Shown: piece by piece, positions 47,129-55,147 of the stretch
How the letters are laid out: each line of letters opens with the position of its first letter
Position numbering within the stretch: position 1 is the stretch's first letter
Origin: Denitromonas iodatirespirans
GTDB taxonomy: Bacteria > Pseudomonadota > Gammaproteobacteria > Burkholderiales > Rhodocyclaceae
DNA: 64,000 nucleotides
Assembly: GCF_018524365.1 (NCBI RefSeq)
Contig: NZ_JAEKFT010000026.1
Coordinates: 1-64,000, forward strand
Reading direction: 5' to 3'
The notes under the pieces: generated by a model
What the model saw: only the letters and a program-made list of their open reading frames with translations
Databases searched by the model: none
What the model was told of the DNA's origin: nothing
Position numbers and translations under genes: made by a program

Positions 47129-48357
47129 TGCACCGTGTCGTGGTCACCGGCATGGCCGGCATCACTTCGCTGGGCGACTCCTGGGCGGCCATCGACGCAG
47201 CCATGCAGGCGGGCCGCAACGGCGTGCGCCGCATGCCCGAGTGGGACGCCGTCGCCGATCTGCAAACCCGCCTCGGCGCGCCGGTGGACGATTTCCAGGT
47301 GCCGGCCCACTATCCGCGCAAGATGCTGCGCTCGATGGGCCGGGTGTCGCTGATGGCGGTGTGTGCCACCGAGCGCGCGCTGGCCGGCGCCGGCCTGCTC
47401 GGTGACGCGAGCATCGCCGACGGCCGCATGGGCATCGCCTACGGCTCGTCCGGCGGCAGCGTGGAGCCGGTGCGGGTCTTCGGCCAGATGCTCGACACCG
47501 GCCAAATGACCGGCGTCACCTCGACCAGCTACATCCAGATGATGGCCCACACCACGGCGGTCAACATCGGCCTCACCTTCGGCCTCAAGGGCCGCGTGAT
47601 CCCCACCAGCAGCGCCTGTACCTCGGGCAGCCAGGGCATCGGCTATGCCTACGAGGCGATCCGCTACGGCAAGCAGGCGCTGATGATCGCCGGCGGCGCC
47701 GAGGAGCTGTCGAGCCCCGCCGCGGCGGTCTTCGACACCCTCTTCGCCACCAGCCAGATGAACGACCGGCCGAGCCTCACGCCGCGCCCCTTCGATGCGG
47801 CGCGCGACGGGCTGGTGGTGGGCGAAGGCGCGGCCACGCTGGTGCTGGAATCCTACGAACATGCCATGGCGCGCGGCGCGACCATCCTCGCCGAGATCGT
47901 CGGCTTCGACTGCAACTCCGACGGCAAGCACATCACCCAGCCCTCGGCCGACACCATGGCCACCGTCATGCGCCGCGCACTGGCCGACGCCGGCCTGCCG
48001 CCCGCCGCCATCGACTACATCAGCGCCCATGGCACCGCCACCGAGGTCGGCGACATCGCCGAATCGAACGCGGTGCACGAGGTCTTCGGCGAGACGACGC
48101 CGATCAGCAGCCTCAAGGGCCACTTCGGCCACACGCTCGGCGCCTGTGGTGCGATCGAAGCCTGGCTGGGCATCGAGATGCTGCGCGCCGGCCGCTTCGC
48201 GCCGACGCTCAACCTCGACGCGCCCGATCCGCGCTGCGCTGTGCTCGACCACATCATGGGCAGCGAACGGCCGCTGGCGGCGAGCACCTTCATGAGCAAC
48301 AACTTCGCCTTCGGCGGCATCAACACCTCACTCATCTTCCGACATGCCGATGCCTGA
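47128..48357 (+). CDS. apeR: Beta-ketoacyl-ACP synthase (initiating)
   Basis: A 409-residue FabF-like ketosynthase. The active-site Cys is in PTSSACTSGSQGIGYA near residue 165, and the catalytic His residues are in SAHGTATEVGD near 300 and KGHFGHTLGACG near 335. In known aryl polyene systems ApeR is a homodimeric ketosynthase distinct from the ApeO/ApeC pair. Its 3' end overlaps the next gene by 14 bp. Confidence 0.9.
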   Translation: MHRVVVTGMAGITSLGDSWAAIDAAMQAGRNGVRRMPEWDAVADLQTRLGAPVDDFQVPAHYPRKMLRSMGRVSLMAVCATERALAGAGLLGDASIADGRMGIAYGSSGGSVEPVRVFGQMLDTGQMTGVTSTSYIQMMAHTTAVNIGLTFGLKGRVIPTSSACTSGSQGIGYAYEAIRYGKQALMIAGGAEELSSPAAAVFDTLFATSQMNDRPSLTPRPFDAARDGLVVGEGAATLVLESYEHAMARGATILAEIVGFDCNSDGKHITQPSADTMATVMRRALADAGLPPAAIDYISAHGTATEVGDIAESNAVHEVFGETTPISSLKGHFGHTLGACGAIEAWLGIEMLRAGRFAPTLNLDAPDPRCAVLDHIMGSERPLAASTFMSNNFAFGGINTSLIFRHADA

Positions 48358-49177
48358 TCTCCTGCGCACCCTGCTCGTCCCGGCGCTCGCCATCCTCGCC
48401 AGCGCCCCGCTGCAGGCAGCCGACGAACCCTTGTGGGAACTGGGCGCCGGCGTCGGCCTGCTCTCCATGCCCGACTACCGCGGCGCCGACCAGCGCCGCC
48501 TGTACGCGCTGCCGATTCCCTATGTGGTGTATCGCGGCGAACGCCTGCAGGTCGATCGCGACAAGGTGCGCGGCCTGCTCTACAAGGGCGAGCACTCGGA
48601 GTGGGACATCAGCCTCGGCGCGGCGGTGCCGGTCAAGAGCGACGACAACCGCGCCCGGCGCGACATGCCGGACCTCGACCCTACGGTCGAGATCGGCCCG
48701 CGCTGGAGCTACCAGTGGCGCCAACCCTGGGGCGACGTGACGCTGCGCCTGCCGCTGCGCAAGGTGCTGGCGGTCGACCTGCCCCACCTGCGCGACGTCG
48801 GCACGGTGTTCACCCCGACCCTGGCGCTCGACCGCGACAACCACCCGTGGCCGGGCTGGCATGCCAGCGTGTCCACCGGCCCGGTATTCGGCGACAAGGA
48901 CTATTTCGCCTACTACTACGGCGTCGATGCCCGCTACGCCACGGCCGAGCGCCCCGCCTGGGAAGCCAAGTCGGGCTACGGCGGCTGGCAGCTGACGATG
49001 GCGCTGACCCGCCGCTTCAAGAAACTCTGGGTCGGCGGCTTCGTGCGCGCCGACCAGCTCGGCGGTGCCGTCTTCGAAGACAGCCCGCTGGTGCGCGACC
49101 GCCTGTCCTGGACCGGCGGCATCGGCATCTCCTGGATCTTTCTCGAGTCCTCGCAAACCGTCGACACCGCGCGCTGA
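48344..49177 (+). CDS. MipA/OmpV-family outer membrane protein
   Basis: A 277-residue outer membrane beta-barrel. After a signal peptide (LLRTLLVPALAILASAPLQA) the body shows alternating aromatic/hydrophobic strands, with WELGAGVGLLSMPDYRGAD at the start and an aromatic strand near the C-terminus (GGIGISWIFLESS). The OmpV/MipA family includes scaffold or porin-like proteins. It is not an obligatory part of aryl polyene loci, but it is translationally coupled to apeR. A second ATG two codons later is equally possible. Confidence 0.83.
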   Translation: MPMPDLLRTLLVPALAILASAPLQAADEPLWELGAGVGLLSMPDYRGADQRRLYALPIPYVVYRGERLQVDRDKVRGLLYKGEHSEWDISLGAAVPVKSDDNRARRDMPDLDPTVEIGPRWSYQWRQPWGDVTLRLPLRKVLAVDLPHLRDVGTVFTPTLALDRDNHPWPGWHASVSTGPVFGDKDYFAYYYGVDARYATAERPAWEAKSGYGGWQLTMALTRRFKKLWVGGFVRADQLGGAVFEDSPLVRDRLSWTGGIGISWIFLESSQTVDTAR

Positions 49178-49191
49178 GCGCGCCTCACCCC

Positions 49192-49899
49192 ATGGACACC
49201 ATGACCTCCAACGCTTACGTGCCGGAAACCCGTTTCGGCTTCTGGTTTCTCGGCACCCGCATCTGGCGCAACCATGTGCTGAAGATTGCCATCGACGACC
49301 TGCGCCGCCTGCCCGACGCGCCCTTCCCGGCCGCGCCGGTGATCGCCGACGTCGGCTGCGGCCAGGGCAACTCGCTGAGCCTGCTCAACGCCGCCTTTGC
49401 CCCCTCGCGCCTGATCGGCATCGAGTTCGACGCGCACAGCCTGGCGACCGCCCGCACGCTGCTGGCGCGCGAAGGCCTGCACGCGGAGCTCAAGCAGAAC
49501 GACTGCGCCGCCATCGACCTGCCCGACGCCAGCGTCGACATGGTGTTCTGCCACCAGACCTTCCACCACCTGCTGCGCCAGGAAGAGGCGATGCGCGAGT
49601 TCTACCGCATCCTCAAGCCGGGCGGCCAGCTGCTGTTCGCCGAATCGACCCGCGCCTACATCCACTCGTGGATCATCCGCCTGCTGTTCCGCCACCCCAT
49701 GCATGTGCAGCGCACGGCGGACGAATACAAGGCGATGATCCGCGACGCGGGCTTCGTGTTCGAGGCGAAGAACGTCTCCGAGCCCTACCTGTGGTGGAGC
49801 CGTTCGGATCTGGGCGCCTTCGAATGGTTCGGCTTCGGCGTGCCCAAAGAGCGCGAAGAAACCCTGGTCAACCTCGTGGCCACCAAGCCCGCGGCCTGA
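49192..49899 (+). CDS. SAM-dependent methyltransferase of the APE cluster
   Basis: A 235-residue class I methyltransferase. Motif I is IADVGCGQGNSLSLL near residue 50, an acidic GIEFDAHSL follows near 79, and the post-motif VDMVFCHQTFHHLLRQEEA lies near 113. YRILKPGGQLLFAES near 137 completes the fold. Known aryl polyenes can carry methyl groups on the aromatic head, which is the likely substrate here. It lies 14 bp after the OmpV-like gene and is the last gene of the co-directional string. Confidence 0.85.
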   Translation: MDTMTSNAYVPETRFGFWFLGTRIWRNHVLKIAIDDLRRLPDAPFPAAPVIADVGCGQGNSLSLLNAAFAPSRLIGIEFDAHSLATARTLLAREGLHAELKQNDCAAIDLPDASVDMVFCHQTFHHLLRQEEAMREFYRILKPGGQLLFAESTRAYIHSWIIRLLFRHPMHVQRTADEYKAMIRDAGFVFEAKNVSEPYLWWSRSDLGAFEWFGFGVPKEREETLVNLVATKPAA

Positions 49900-49925
49900 G
49901 CGCATGCGGCTACGTCACGGCACCC

Positions 49926-49955
49926 AAAAAAAGACGGCGGCCCGCGGGGCCGCCG
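49926..49955 (-). terminator. Rho-independent terminator
   Basis: CGGCGGCCC (49935-49943) pairs with GGGCCGCCG (49947-49955) around a 3-nt loop, and on the minus strand is followed by seven T. It ends the minus-strand gene at 50003 and may also slow transcription leaving the aryl polyene operon. Confidence 0.85.
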
Positions 49956-50002
49956 CAATCCGGTGTGCGGCAACGGCCCCTTCGCCGTCGCCAGGCAGGG
50001 GC

Positions 50003-50446
50003 TCAGCGGCCGATGCGCACTACCGTGCCCTTGAGCGCCACGCCGGCCATGATCGCGCCGGCGCCGCACTCGTAGGTCTCGTTGCTCACCGTCTCGTTGC
50101 CGCGGTAGTTGCTCTTGATGTTGATCACCGCGTTGCCGCCTTCCTTCTTCACCCGATCCTGCAACTCCAGCATGGCGCTGAGAAAGGCCCACTCGCAGGC
50201 CACCTTGTCGTCCTTGCCGAAGGCATTGGTCTTCTTGTTGGTGCCCCACTCGCCGAAACGCTGCAGCACCTTGGGATGCTTCTGCGTGCCGAAGAAGAAC
50301 TTGATCTCCGGGTCGAGCTTCTCGCGCGCGCCCGACGTCGCCATGGCATCGCCGACCGGAAAGTTGTGGCGGGTATCCCGTGCCATGGCGGGCTGGGCGG
50401 CAAGTACGGCAAGGGCAAGCAAGGCAACACGATGACAACGCAACAC
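50003..50446 (-). CDS. Small secreted protein of unknown function
   Basis: A 147-residue protein with a signal peptide (VALLALAVLAAQPAMA, cleavage before RDTRHN) and a soluble domain. The segment GGNAVINIKSNYRG near residue 107 resembles the glycine/Val-rich core of YbjQ/DUF74-like proteins, but I cannot name the family. The best start is GTG at 50446, with AGGAGG 8 nt upstream; a TTG two codons earlier is too close to it. It is on the opposite strand to the aryl polyene genes and has its own terminator. Confidence 0.72.
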   Translation of the reverse strand: MLRCHRVALLALAVLAAQPAMARDTRHNFPVGDAMATSGAREKLDPEIKFFFGTQKHPKVLQRFGEWGTNKKTNAFGKDDKVACEWAFLSAMLELQDRVKKEGGNAVINIKSNYRGNETVSNETYECGAGAIMAGVALKGTVVRIGR

Positions 50447-50565
50447 GGGCAATTCCTCCTGACGGCTTGGACTGAAAACATGACCCGGCCGAGTTTACTT
50501 CAGCTCCCCGCCCATCAAGCAAGAATTCCTTCGGAATACCCCCACGCATTTTTCAAGGATGCCTC

Positions 50566-51042
50566 ATGACGCGCTTTCTCAATGCCCTGGCCGCTGCGGC
50601 CCTGTGTCTCGCCCTGGCCGGCCCCGCCGCCGCCCGCAGCTCGGTGCCCATCGTCAATCATCCGCAGGTCAGCTGGGTGCAGCCGGCCGGCGAGGCCCTG
50701 AGCCTGGCGCAGATCCGCGACCGCATCATCCAGGCCTGCCAGGACCGCGGCTGGCGCGCCGAGCCCGGCAGCGCGCCCGACACCCTGCTCGCCACGCTGG
50801 TGGTGCGCAACAAGCACACCGTGCGCGTCAACATCGCCTACCGCGCCGACACCTTCGACATCACCTATGCCGGCAGCGACAACATGAACTACATGGTCAA
50901 GGAGCCCAGCCCGTGGGCCGTCAGCCAGGAGCCGGGCGGCCAGGTCGAGACGCGCACCGAGCTCATCCACCCCAACTACAACCGCTGGGTCAACCTGCTG
51001 ATCGGCACCCTGCGCGCGCGGCTCGAACGCAGCGCGCCCTGA
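50566..51042 (+). CDS. Secreted protein of unknown function
   Basis: A 158-residue protein with a clear signal peptide (MTRFLNALAAAALCLALAG, cleavage near AAARSS). The mature part has alternating helical and strand segments: EALSLAQIRDRIIQACQDRGW near residue 43 and KHTVRVNIAYRADTFDITYAGSDN near 86. It has no Cys pair or catalytic motif that I recognise. It stands 12 bp before the FabB-like gene and is probably co-transcribed with it, as a small extension of the aryl polyene locus. Confidence 0.78.
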   Translation: MTRFLNALAAAALCLALAGPAAARSSVPIVNHPQVSWVQPAGEALSLAQIRDRIIQACQDRGWRAEPGSAPDTLLATLVVRNKHTVRVNIAYRADTFDITYAGSDNMNYMVKEPSPWAVSQEPGGQVETRTELIHPNYNRWVNLLIGTLRARLERSAP

Positions 51043-51054
51043 GCCCAGGCCCCG

Positions 51055-52311
51055 ATGCGCCCACCGAACGCCGCCCGGCCCACACCCCCGCCCGACCGCC
51101 GCGTGGTGGTCACCGGCATGGGCGCCGTCTCGTGCATCGGCAACACGCTCGACGACATCCTCACCGCCCTGCGCCAGCAGCGCTGCGGCCTGCGCCATGT
51201 GGCCGAATACGCCGAGCTCGGCCTGCGCAGCCAGGTGGCCGGCGTCCCCGACCTGAGCGCCGAGGCGCCGGTGCCGCGCAAACTGGCGCGCTACATGGGC
51301 GACCCGGCGCTGTATGCCTACCATGCCATGCGCAAGGCACTGGACGACGCCCGCCTGCCGGACGCCGCGCTGCACCACCCGCGCACCGGTCTCATCGCCG
51401 GCTCCGGCATCGGCTCGGGCTTCAACCACCTCAGCGGCATCCAGACGCTGCGCGAACGCGGCGCCGACAAGATCCCGCCCTACCTCGTGCCGCGCGTCAT
51501 GGGCAGCACCGCCTCGGCCAACCTGGCCACCATCTTCGGCATCCAGGGCGTGTCCTTCTCCATCACCTCGGCCTGCGCCACCTCGGCCCACTGCATCGGC
51601 CAGGCCGCGCAACTGATCCAGGCCGGCAAGCAGGACGTGGTCTTCGCCGGCGGCGCCGAAGAAGTGTGCTGGACCTCCACCGCCCTGTTCGACGCCATGG
51701 GCGCGCTGTCGACCGGCTTCAACGCCACGCCCGAGCAAGCCTCGCGCCCCTACGCCATCGACCGCGACGGCTTCGTCATCGCCGGCGGCGGCGGCATGCT
51801 GGTGCTCGAATCGCTCTCCCATGCCCGCGCCCGCCAGGCCCACATCTACGGCGAGCTCATCGGCTTCGGCGCCACCTCGGACGGGCGCGACATGGTCAAC
51901 CCCGACCCCGACGGCGCCGCCCGCGCCATGCGCCTGGCACTGGCCGAAGCCGGCACCGGCATCGACTACGTGAACACCCACGCCACCTCGACCGTCAATG
52001 GCGACCTCAGCGAACTGAAAGCACTGGCCGCCGTTTTCGGCGACACGCTGCCGCGCTACGGCTCCACCAAAGGCCTCACCGGCCACCCCATCGGCGCAGC
52101 CGGCGTGCACGAAGCCATCTACTGCCTGCTGATGCTCGACCACCAGTTCATCGCCGGCAGCCCCACCTGCGGCTCCCTCGACCCGCAACTGGCCGCCTTC
52201 GCCCCGCCACTCACCGGCGCCCTCGACCATCCGCTCACCACCGCCATGTCCAACAGCTTCGGCTTCGGCGGCACCAACGCCTCGCTGATCTTCCGGCGCG
52301 TGACGGGCTGA
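51055..52311 (+). CDS. FabB-like beta-ketoacyl-ACP synthase
   Basis: A 418-residue ketosynthase closer to FabB than to FabF. The active-site region is SITSACATSAHCIGQA near residue 167, the first His is in VNTHATSTVNGD near 304, and the second is in KGLTGHPIGAAG near 341. FabB-type enzymes elongate both saturated and unsaturated chains. It is the third true ketosynthase of the locus, besides apeO and apeR, and may provide a primer or serve general fatty acid synthesis. A typical fabA partner is not in the window. Confidence 0.87.
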   Translation: MRPPNAARPTPPPDRRVVVTGMGAVSCIGNTLDDILTALRQQRCGLRHVAEYAELGLRSQVAGVPDLSAEAPVPRKLARYMGDPALYAYHAMRKALDDARLPDAALHHPRTGLIAGSGIGSGFNHLSGIQTLRERGADKIPPYLVPRVMGSTASANLATIFGIQGVSFSITSACATSAHCIGQAAQLIQAGKQDVVFAGGAEEVCWTSTALFDAMGALSTGFNATPEQASRPYAIDRDGFVIAGGGGMLVLESLSHARARQAHIYGELIGFGATSDGRDMVNPDPDGAARAMRLALAEAGTGIDYVNTHATSTVNGDLSELKALAAVFGDTLPRYGSTKGLTGHPIGAAGVHEAIYCLLMLDHQFIAGSPTCGSLDPQLAAFAPPLTGALDHPLTTAMSNSFGFGGTNASLIFRRVTG

Positions 52312-52659
52312 GCGTTACTGCGCTGTTGACGGGGGTCGGAAACGGCGTGCGGGTCAGTTGGGGAAGAACGAGTTCCGGGGCTCAGTAACCGGCCAGAAGC
52401 GGCGGCCCGATGCTGGGATAGCCGAAAAGGATTGAACCGCAGACCACCCCCATGCGACATTTCGCTGTCTGCCCCCTGCCCGTGAGCCGCAGCATGTTTG
52501 GCCAATTGGCTCACCATCTTGTGCCTGGCGGTATTGAGAGACCTGCTTCGACAACATTCCCCATGGTCGCTGCCTGCGACCAGCCGTGCCGTAATCGGCC
52601 GATTCGGCGTAGCGCAGTATTGGCATATTCCATCTATTTCAACTGTAGGACCTCTTCAC
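52312..52659. other. Intergenic region at the edge of the accessory segment
   Basis: About 350 bp between the FabB-like gene and the next gene. Short open frames cross it on both strands, but none has a ribosome binding site or protein-like features. The segment around 52375-52490 looks like decayed non-coding sequence. No terminator with a clear T-tract was found. Confidence 0.4.
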
Positions 52660-53067
52660 ATGGCGCTTGATCCGCAGCTCACCGGGAATGCCGGTCTCTA
52701 CTACACCTGCTACCACCTCTCGCTGCTAGGGTGGAATGTCATGCCGACTGCACGCAATGCTCGCGGCGTTGACATCATCGCCTACAGTCAAGATGCCACC
52801 CGCAAGCTCGCTATCCAAGTCAAGGCACTGAGCAAGCGAAACCCCGTTCCACTCGGCACGTCGCTTGAAAAGGTCATGGGTGATTTTTGGGTCGTCGTGA
52901 ACAAGGTCACTTCTTCGGCGCCTTCAGCGTTCATCATGCTGCCCACTGAAGTAAAGGAACTTGCACACCGCGGGGAAAAGGAGGGCCGCGTGTCGTTCTG
53001 GCTCCAGCCCACCAGCTACGACCAAGAGAGCTTCGAAGAAAGGTGGGAGCGCATTGGTCATGGTTAA
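52660..53067 (+). CDS. PD-(D/E)XK nuclease-like protein
   Basis: A 135-residue protein. It begins DPQLTGNAGLYYTCYHLSLLGW and continues PTARNARGVDIIAYSQ with IQVKALSKR some 20 residues later. GVD and the Q-x-K pattern match the metal-binding core of PD-(D/E)XK (restriction endonuclease-like) folds. The Gln in place of the usual acidic residue is seen in active and inactive members. AGGA lies 9 nt before the ATG at 52660. It stands alone, with no methyltransferase or helicase next to it. Its function is unknown; base composition appears less GC-rich than the neighbouring cluster. Confidence 0.72.
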   Translation: MALDPQLTGNAGLYYTCYHLSLLGWNVMPTARNARGVDIIAYSQDATRKLAIQVKALSKRNPVPLGTSLEKVMGDFWVVVNKVTSSAPSAFIMLPTEVKELAHRGEKEGRVSFWLQPTSYDQESFEERWERIGHG

Positions 53068-53139
53068 TCGTCCAAGGTCCAAAAAGGCGCTCCATCCAAC
53101 CGCCCAAACGCTGGGACCTTGGCCGTCGGCTGAGCAAGT

Positions 53140-53230
53140 GTAGCCCGGACAAGGCCCGCAGGGCCGCCTCCGGGATTCATCGGTGGATCGACCGCTGACC
53201 CCGGATTGCGCTTCGCTCCATCCGGACTAC
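53140..53230. repeat. Interspersed palindromic repeat, copy 1
   Basis: About 91 bp bounded by GTAGCCCGGA at the left and its near-inverse TCCGGACTAC at the right. Inside are AAGGCCCGCAGGGCC (a nested hairpin) and CGGGATTCATCGGTGGATCG, which recur in the copies at 54519, 58088 and 58471. It lies just downstream of the nuclease-like gene. Confidence 0.85.
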
Positions 53231-53280
53231 GAATCCCATCCTCCAGACGCGCCACAGCCGATGTCGGGTGCAAGCGAGCG

Positions 53281-53367
53281 TAGATTGCGCTGACGAAGCA
53301 AGCCCAACACGCACCGCTCGATGCCGGCCCCGCCAGTGTTGGGCTTCGCTGCGCTCAACCCAACCGA
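53281..53367. repeat. Inverted-repeat element of a second type
   Basis: AAGCCCAACAC (53300-53310) is the perfect inverse of GTGTTGGGCTT (53336-53346), with a 25-nt loop. Outer arms GATTGCGCTGACG and CGCTGCGCTCAACCC are related. It follows repeat copy 1 directly. The remaining bases up to the next gene at 53475 show no other feature. Confidence 0.75.
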
Positions 53368-53474
53368 CATGATCTGAATTTGACGCGCCCGGGCAATGCC
53401 ATTAGCATTGCCTCTGCTTTTCACGCCGGCGCACAAAGGCGCCGGGCACTCCGATCCAGCTCAAGGGAACAAGC

Positions 53475-53942
53475 GTGGGCTCCATTCTGATCAACGTCCC
53501 GGATATTCCTGAATCCGACCTTGTGTTCAACGAGGAGGAAACACGCGACATTCTCAGGTTCTTTTGGCCCATGTACGCGTCGCGCATCAACAGCATGGAC
53601 ATCGATACGAACACGCGCCGCCTGGCTCAGGGGCTGCTTGTCGCGGCCATTGATGCGTCCTACGCGCTTGGGTTCGTTGACCTGCTGTTCACGTCCATCG
53701 CAAAGCCCGGCAAGAGCCTGGCGTCGATGGGCAAGAAACTTGTCAAGAAATACGCCAAGCACATCTGGAAGCACGCGACCGAAGACGACCTTCTGAACGC
53801 GAGAATCTACGAAACCATTCGCCGGGCCGTCGCCTATCAATGCCGCTATCTGCTGGAAGCCCGTCTGAACGGCGTGGCAGACGCCCGGCGCCGCGTCGCG
53901 CCGTTTTACGCCATCAACCAAGTCTCGCAAATCTGGGCATGA
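53475..53942 (+). CDS. Hypothetical protein, coupled to an ankyrin gene
   Basis: A 155-residue, probably helical protein that I do not recognise. It begins with a GTG preceded by AAGGGAAC. NEEETRDILRFFWPMYASR near residue 19, a hydrophobic LLVAAIDASYALGFVDLLF near 53, and a basic KKLVKKYAKHIWKH near 86 are the main features. The middle segment could be a membrane-binding or amphipathic helix. Its stop overlaps the next gene by 4 bp, so the two are probably a functional pair. Confidence 0.65.
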   Translation: MGSILINVPDIPESDLVFNEEETRDILRFFWPMYASRINSMDIDTNTRRLAQGLLVAAIDASYALGFVDLLFTSIAKPGKSLASMGKKLVKKYAKHIWKHATEDDLLNARIYETIRRAVAYQCRYLLEARLNGVADARRRVAPFYAINQVSQIWA

Positions 53943-54484
53943 CGACAATGCGCCCCCGCAAGCTACGGAACAGCCTACTCGTTCTGTTTGTGGCCGTTGT
54001 CGCTTTGCTCGGTTGGGCCACCGCCGATTTGCGCGCCGCCAATGTATTGACCTTGCAATCGTGCATGGAAGCCGAGGCGGGGGTGCGTGCCTGGATTTGC
54101 CGACAGGCGCTCTATCACCTTCATCCCACGCAAGAAGAAGTGAAGGAACTCAACGCGAGCGCAGGCGCTCAGTTCCCCGCCAGCATGGAAAACCTGAGCG
54201 ACGCGACGCAGTTGCTACAGCACTATCTGCGCGCCGGCCTCGACATCAATGCGGTCGATCAACGCTCGCAACTGAAATGGACCGCACTGCATGCCGCCGC
54301 ATTCGAAGGCAATCCGCAAGCGGTTCGCCTGCTGCTCGACAACGGCGCCGAGACGCACACCACGGATGGAATCGGCCGCACGCCCCTCGACATCGCACGT
54401 GAAGCCAATACCAAAATGCCCTCGGAGGCCTTTGCAAAGATCGTCGTGATGCTGACCGGGAAGGAAGGCGCGGCAGCAAACTAG
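53939..54484 (+). CDS. Ankyrin-repeat protein with N-terminal membrane or signal helix
   Basis: A 181-residue protein. A basic start (MRPRKLRN) and a hydrophobic helix (SLLVLFVAVVALLGWA) indicate a signal anchor or uncleaved signal. The exported part contains two or so ankyrin units: the best runs KWTALHAAAFEGNPQAVRLL and ends with GIGRTPLDIARE near residue 143-154. Ankyrin repeats bind proteins, so a periplasmic binding partner of the gene before it is possible. ATGs at 53939 and 53948 are both possible starts. Confidence 0.75.
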   Translation: MTTMRPRKLRNSLLVLFVAVVALLGWATADLRAANVLTLQSCMEAEAGVRAWICRQALYHLHPTQEEVKELNASAGAQFPASMENLSDATQLLQHYLRAGLDINAVDQRSQLKWTALHAAAFEGNPQAVRLLLDNGAETHTTDGIGRTPLDIAREANTKMPSEAFAKIVVMLTGKEGAAAN

Positions 54485-54518
54485 TTCACGCGGGGCTCTT
54501 TGAGCACCAAAGCCAGGC

Positions 54519-54599
54519 GTAGCCCGAACAAGGCCCGCAGGGCCCCTTCGGGGTTCATCGGTGGATCAACCGCGGCCCCCGAACGACGTCCGGGCAACG
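54519..54599. repeat. Interspersed palindromic repeat, copy 2 (decayed)
   Basis: GTAGCCCGAAC, AAGGCCCGCAGGGCC and GGGGTTCATCGGTGGATC align with copy 1, and the right arm is GTCCGGGCAAC. The flank CCCAGACGTGCCATCGCTGACGC also matches the flank of copy 3. Confidence 0.8.
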
Positions 54600-55147
54600 C
54601 GTCCATGCCACCTCCCAGACGTGCCATCGCTGACGCAGGCAAAAATAGTCGAATGGCATTACGCCGGATGTTGGTCGTGCGCAAGATTGCGCTGTCCGAA
54701 AAGCACGATCAACAGTCCGCGCGAGTTCGGCCATCTACCTCCGCGCCACGTGCCGTGGGATCTCGATAGATCGGCGGTCGGCGCAATGCGCCGGCGATAA
54801 CCCTCTTCCCCATCCAAGACGCGTCTCTTGCCGCTCGATGGCACGGCCGGTCGTGCGCCCCGTGGCCTAAACATCCGCGCGAAAGGCCGCCAGGACGAGG
54901 ATGCTACACATAGAACCCACTCCACTCGCGGGTCGAAGCGGCCGAACAGCCAGCGACGAACCACGACATCCGCAAGCGGGCTGATCTTGTTGAGCCAAGA
55001 CGCCCAGCTGCGGTCTATGAGCGCCTGATCGGCGCCTGTGTCGCGCATGACCAACTCAACGTCGCTCTTGATGGAGGTGCGTCGCGACACCCACGCTAGG
55101 ATTGTCGAGCGATTGCATTTGCCTACAACCCACAGAGCGAGGCCCCC
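54600..55147. other. Non-coding or decayed region upstream of the TRAP genes
   Basis: About 550 bp without a convincing gene. A degenerate copy of the small hairpin element seen at 58168-58202 lies near 54636-54668. A minus-strand open frame of 143 codons (54659-55090) lacks a ribosome binding site and any motif I know, and I treat it as unproven. The promoter of dctP should lie in the last 100 bp. Confidence 0.4.

Noticed and set aside
32531-52311. Flexirubin or ladderane-type cluster
   Set aside because: The gene order with fused GT-acyltransferase, LolA-like, MMPL and DUF3261-like genes fits aryl polyene (arcuflavin/APE) loci better.
54659-55090. Minus-strand open frame of 143 codons upstream of dctP
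   Set aside because: No ribosome binding site and no recognised motif, and it begins inside decayed repeat sequence; left as non-coding pending comparison.
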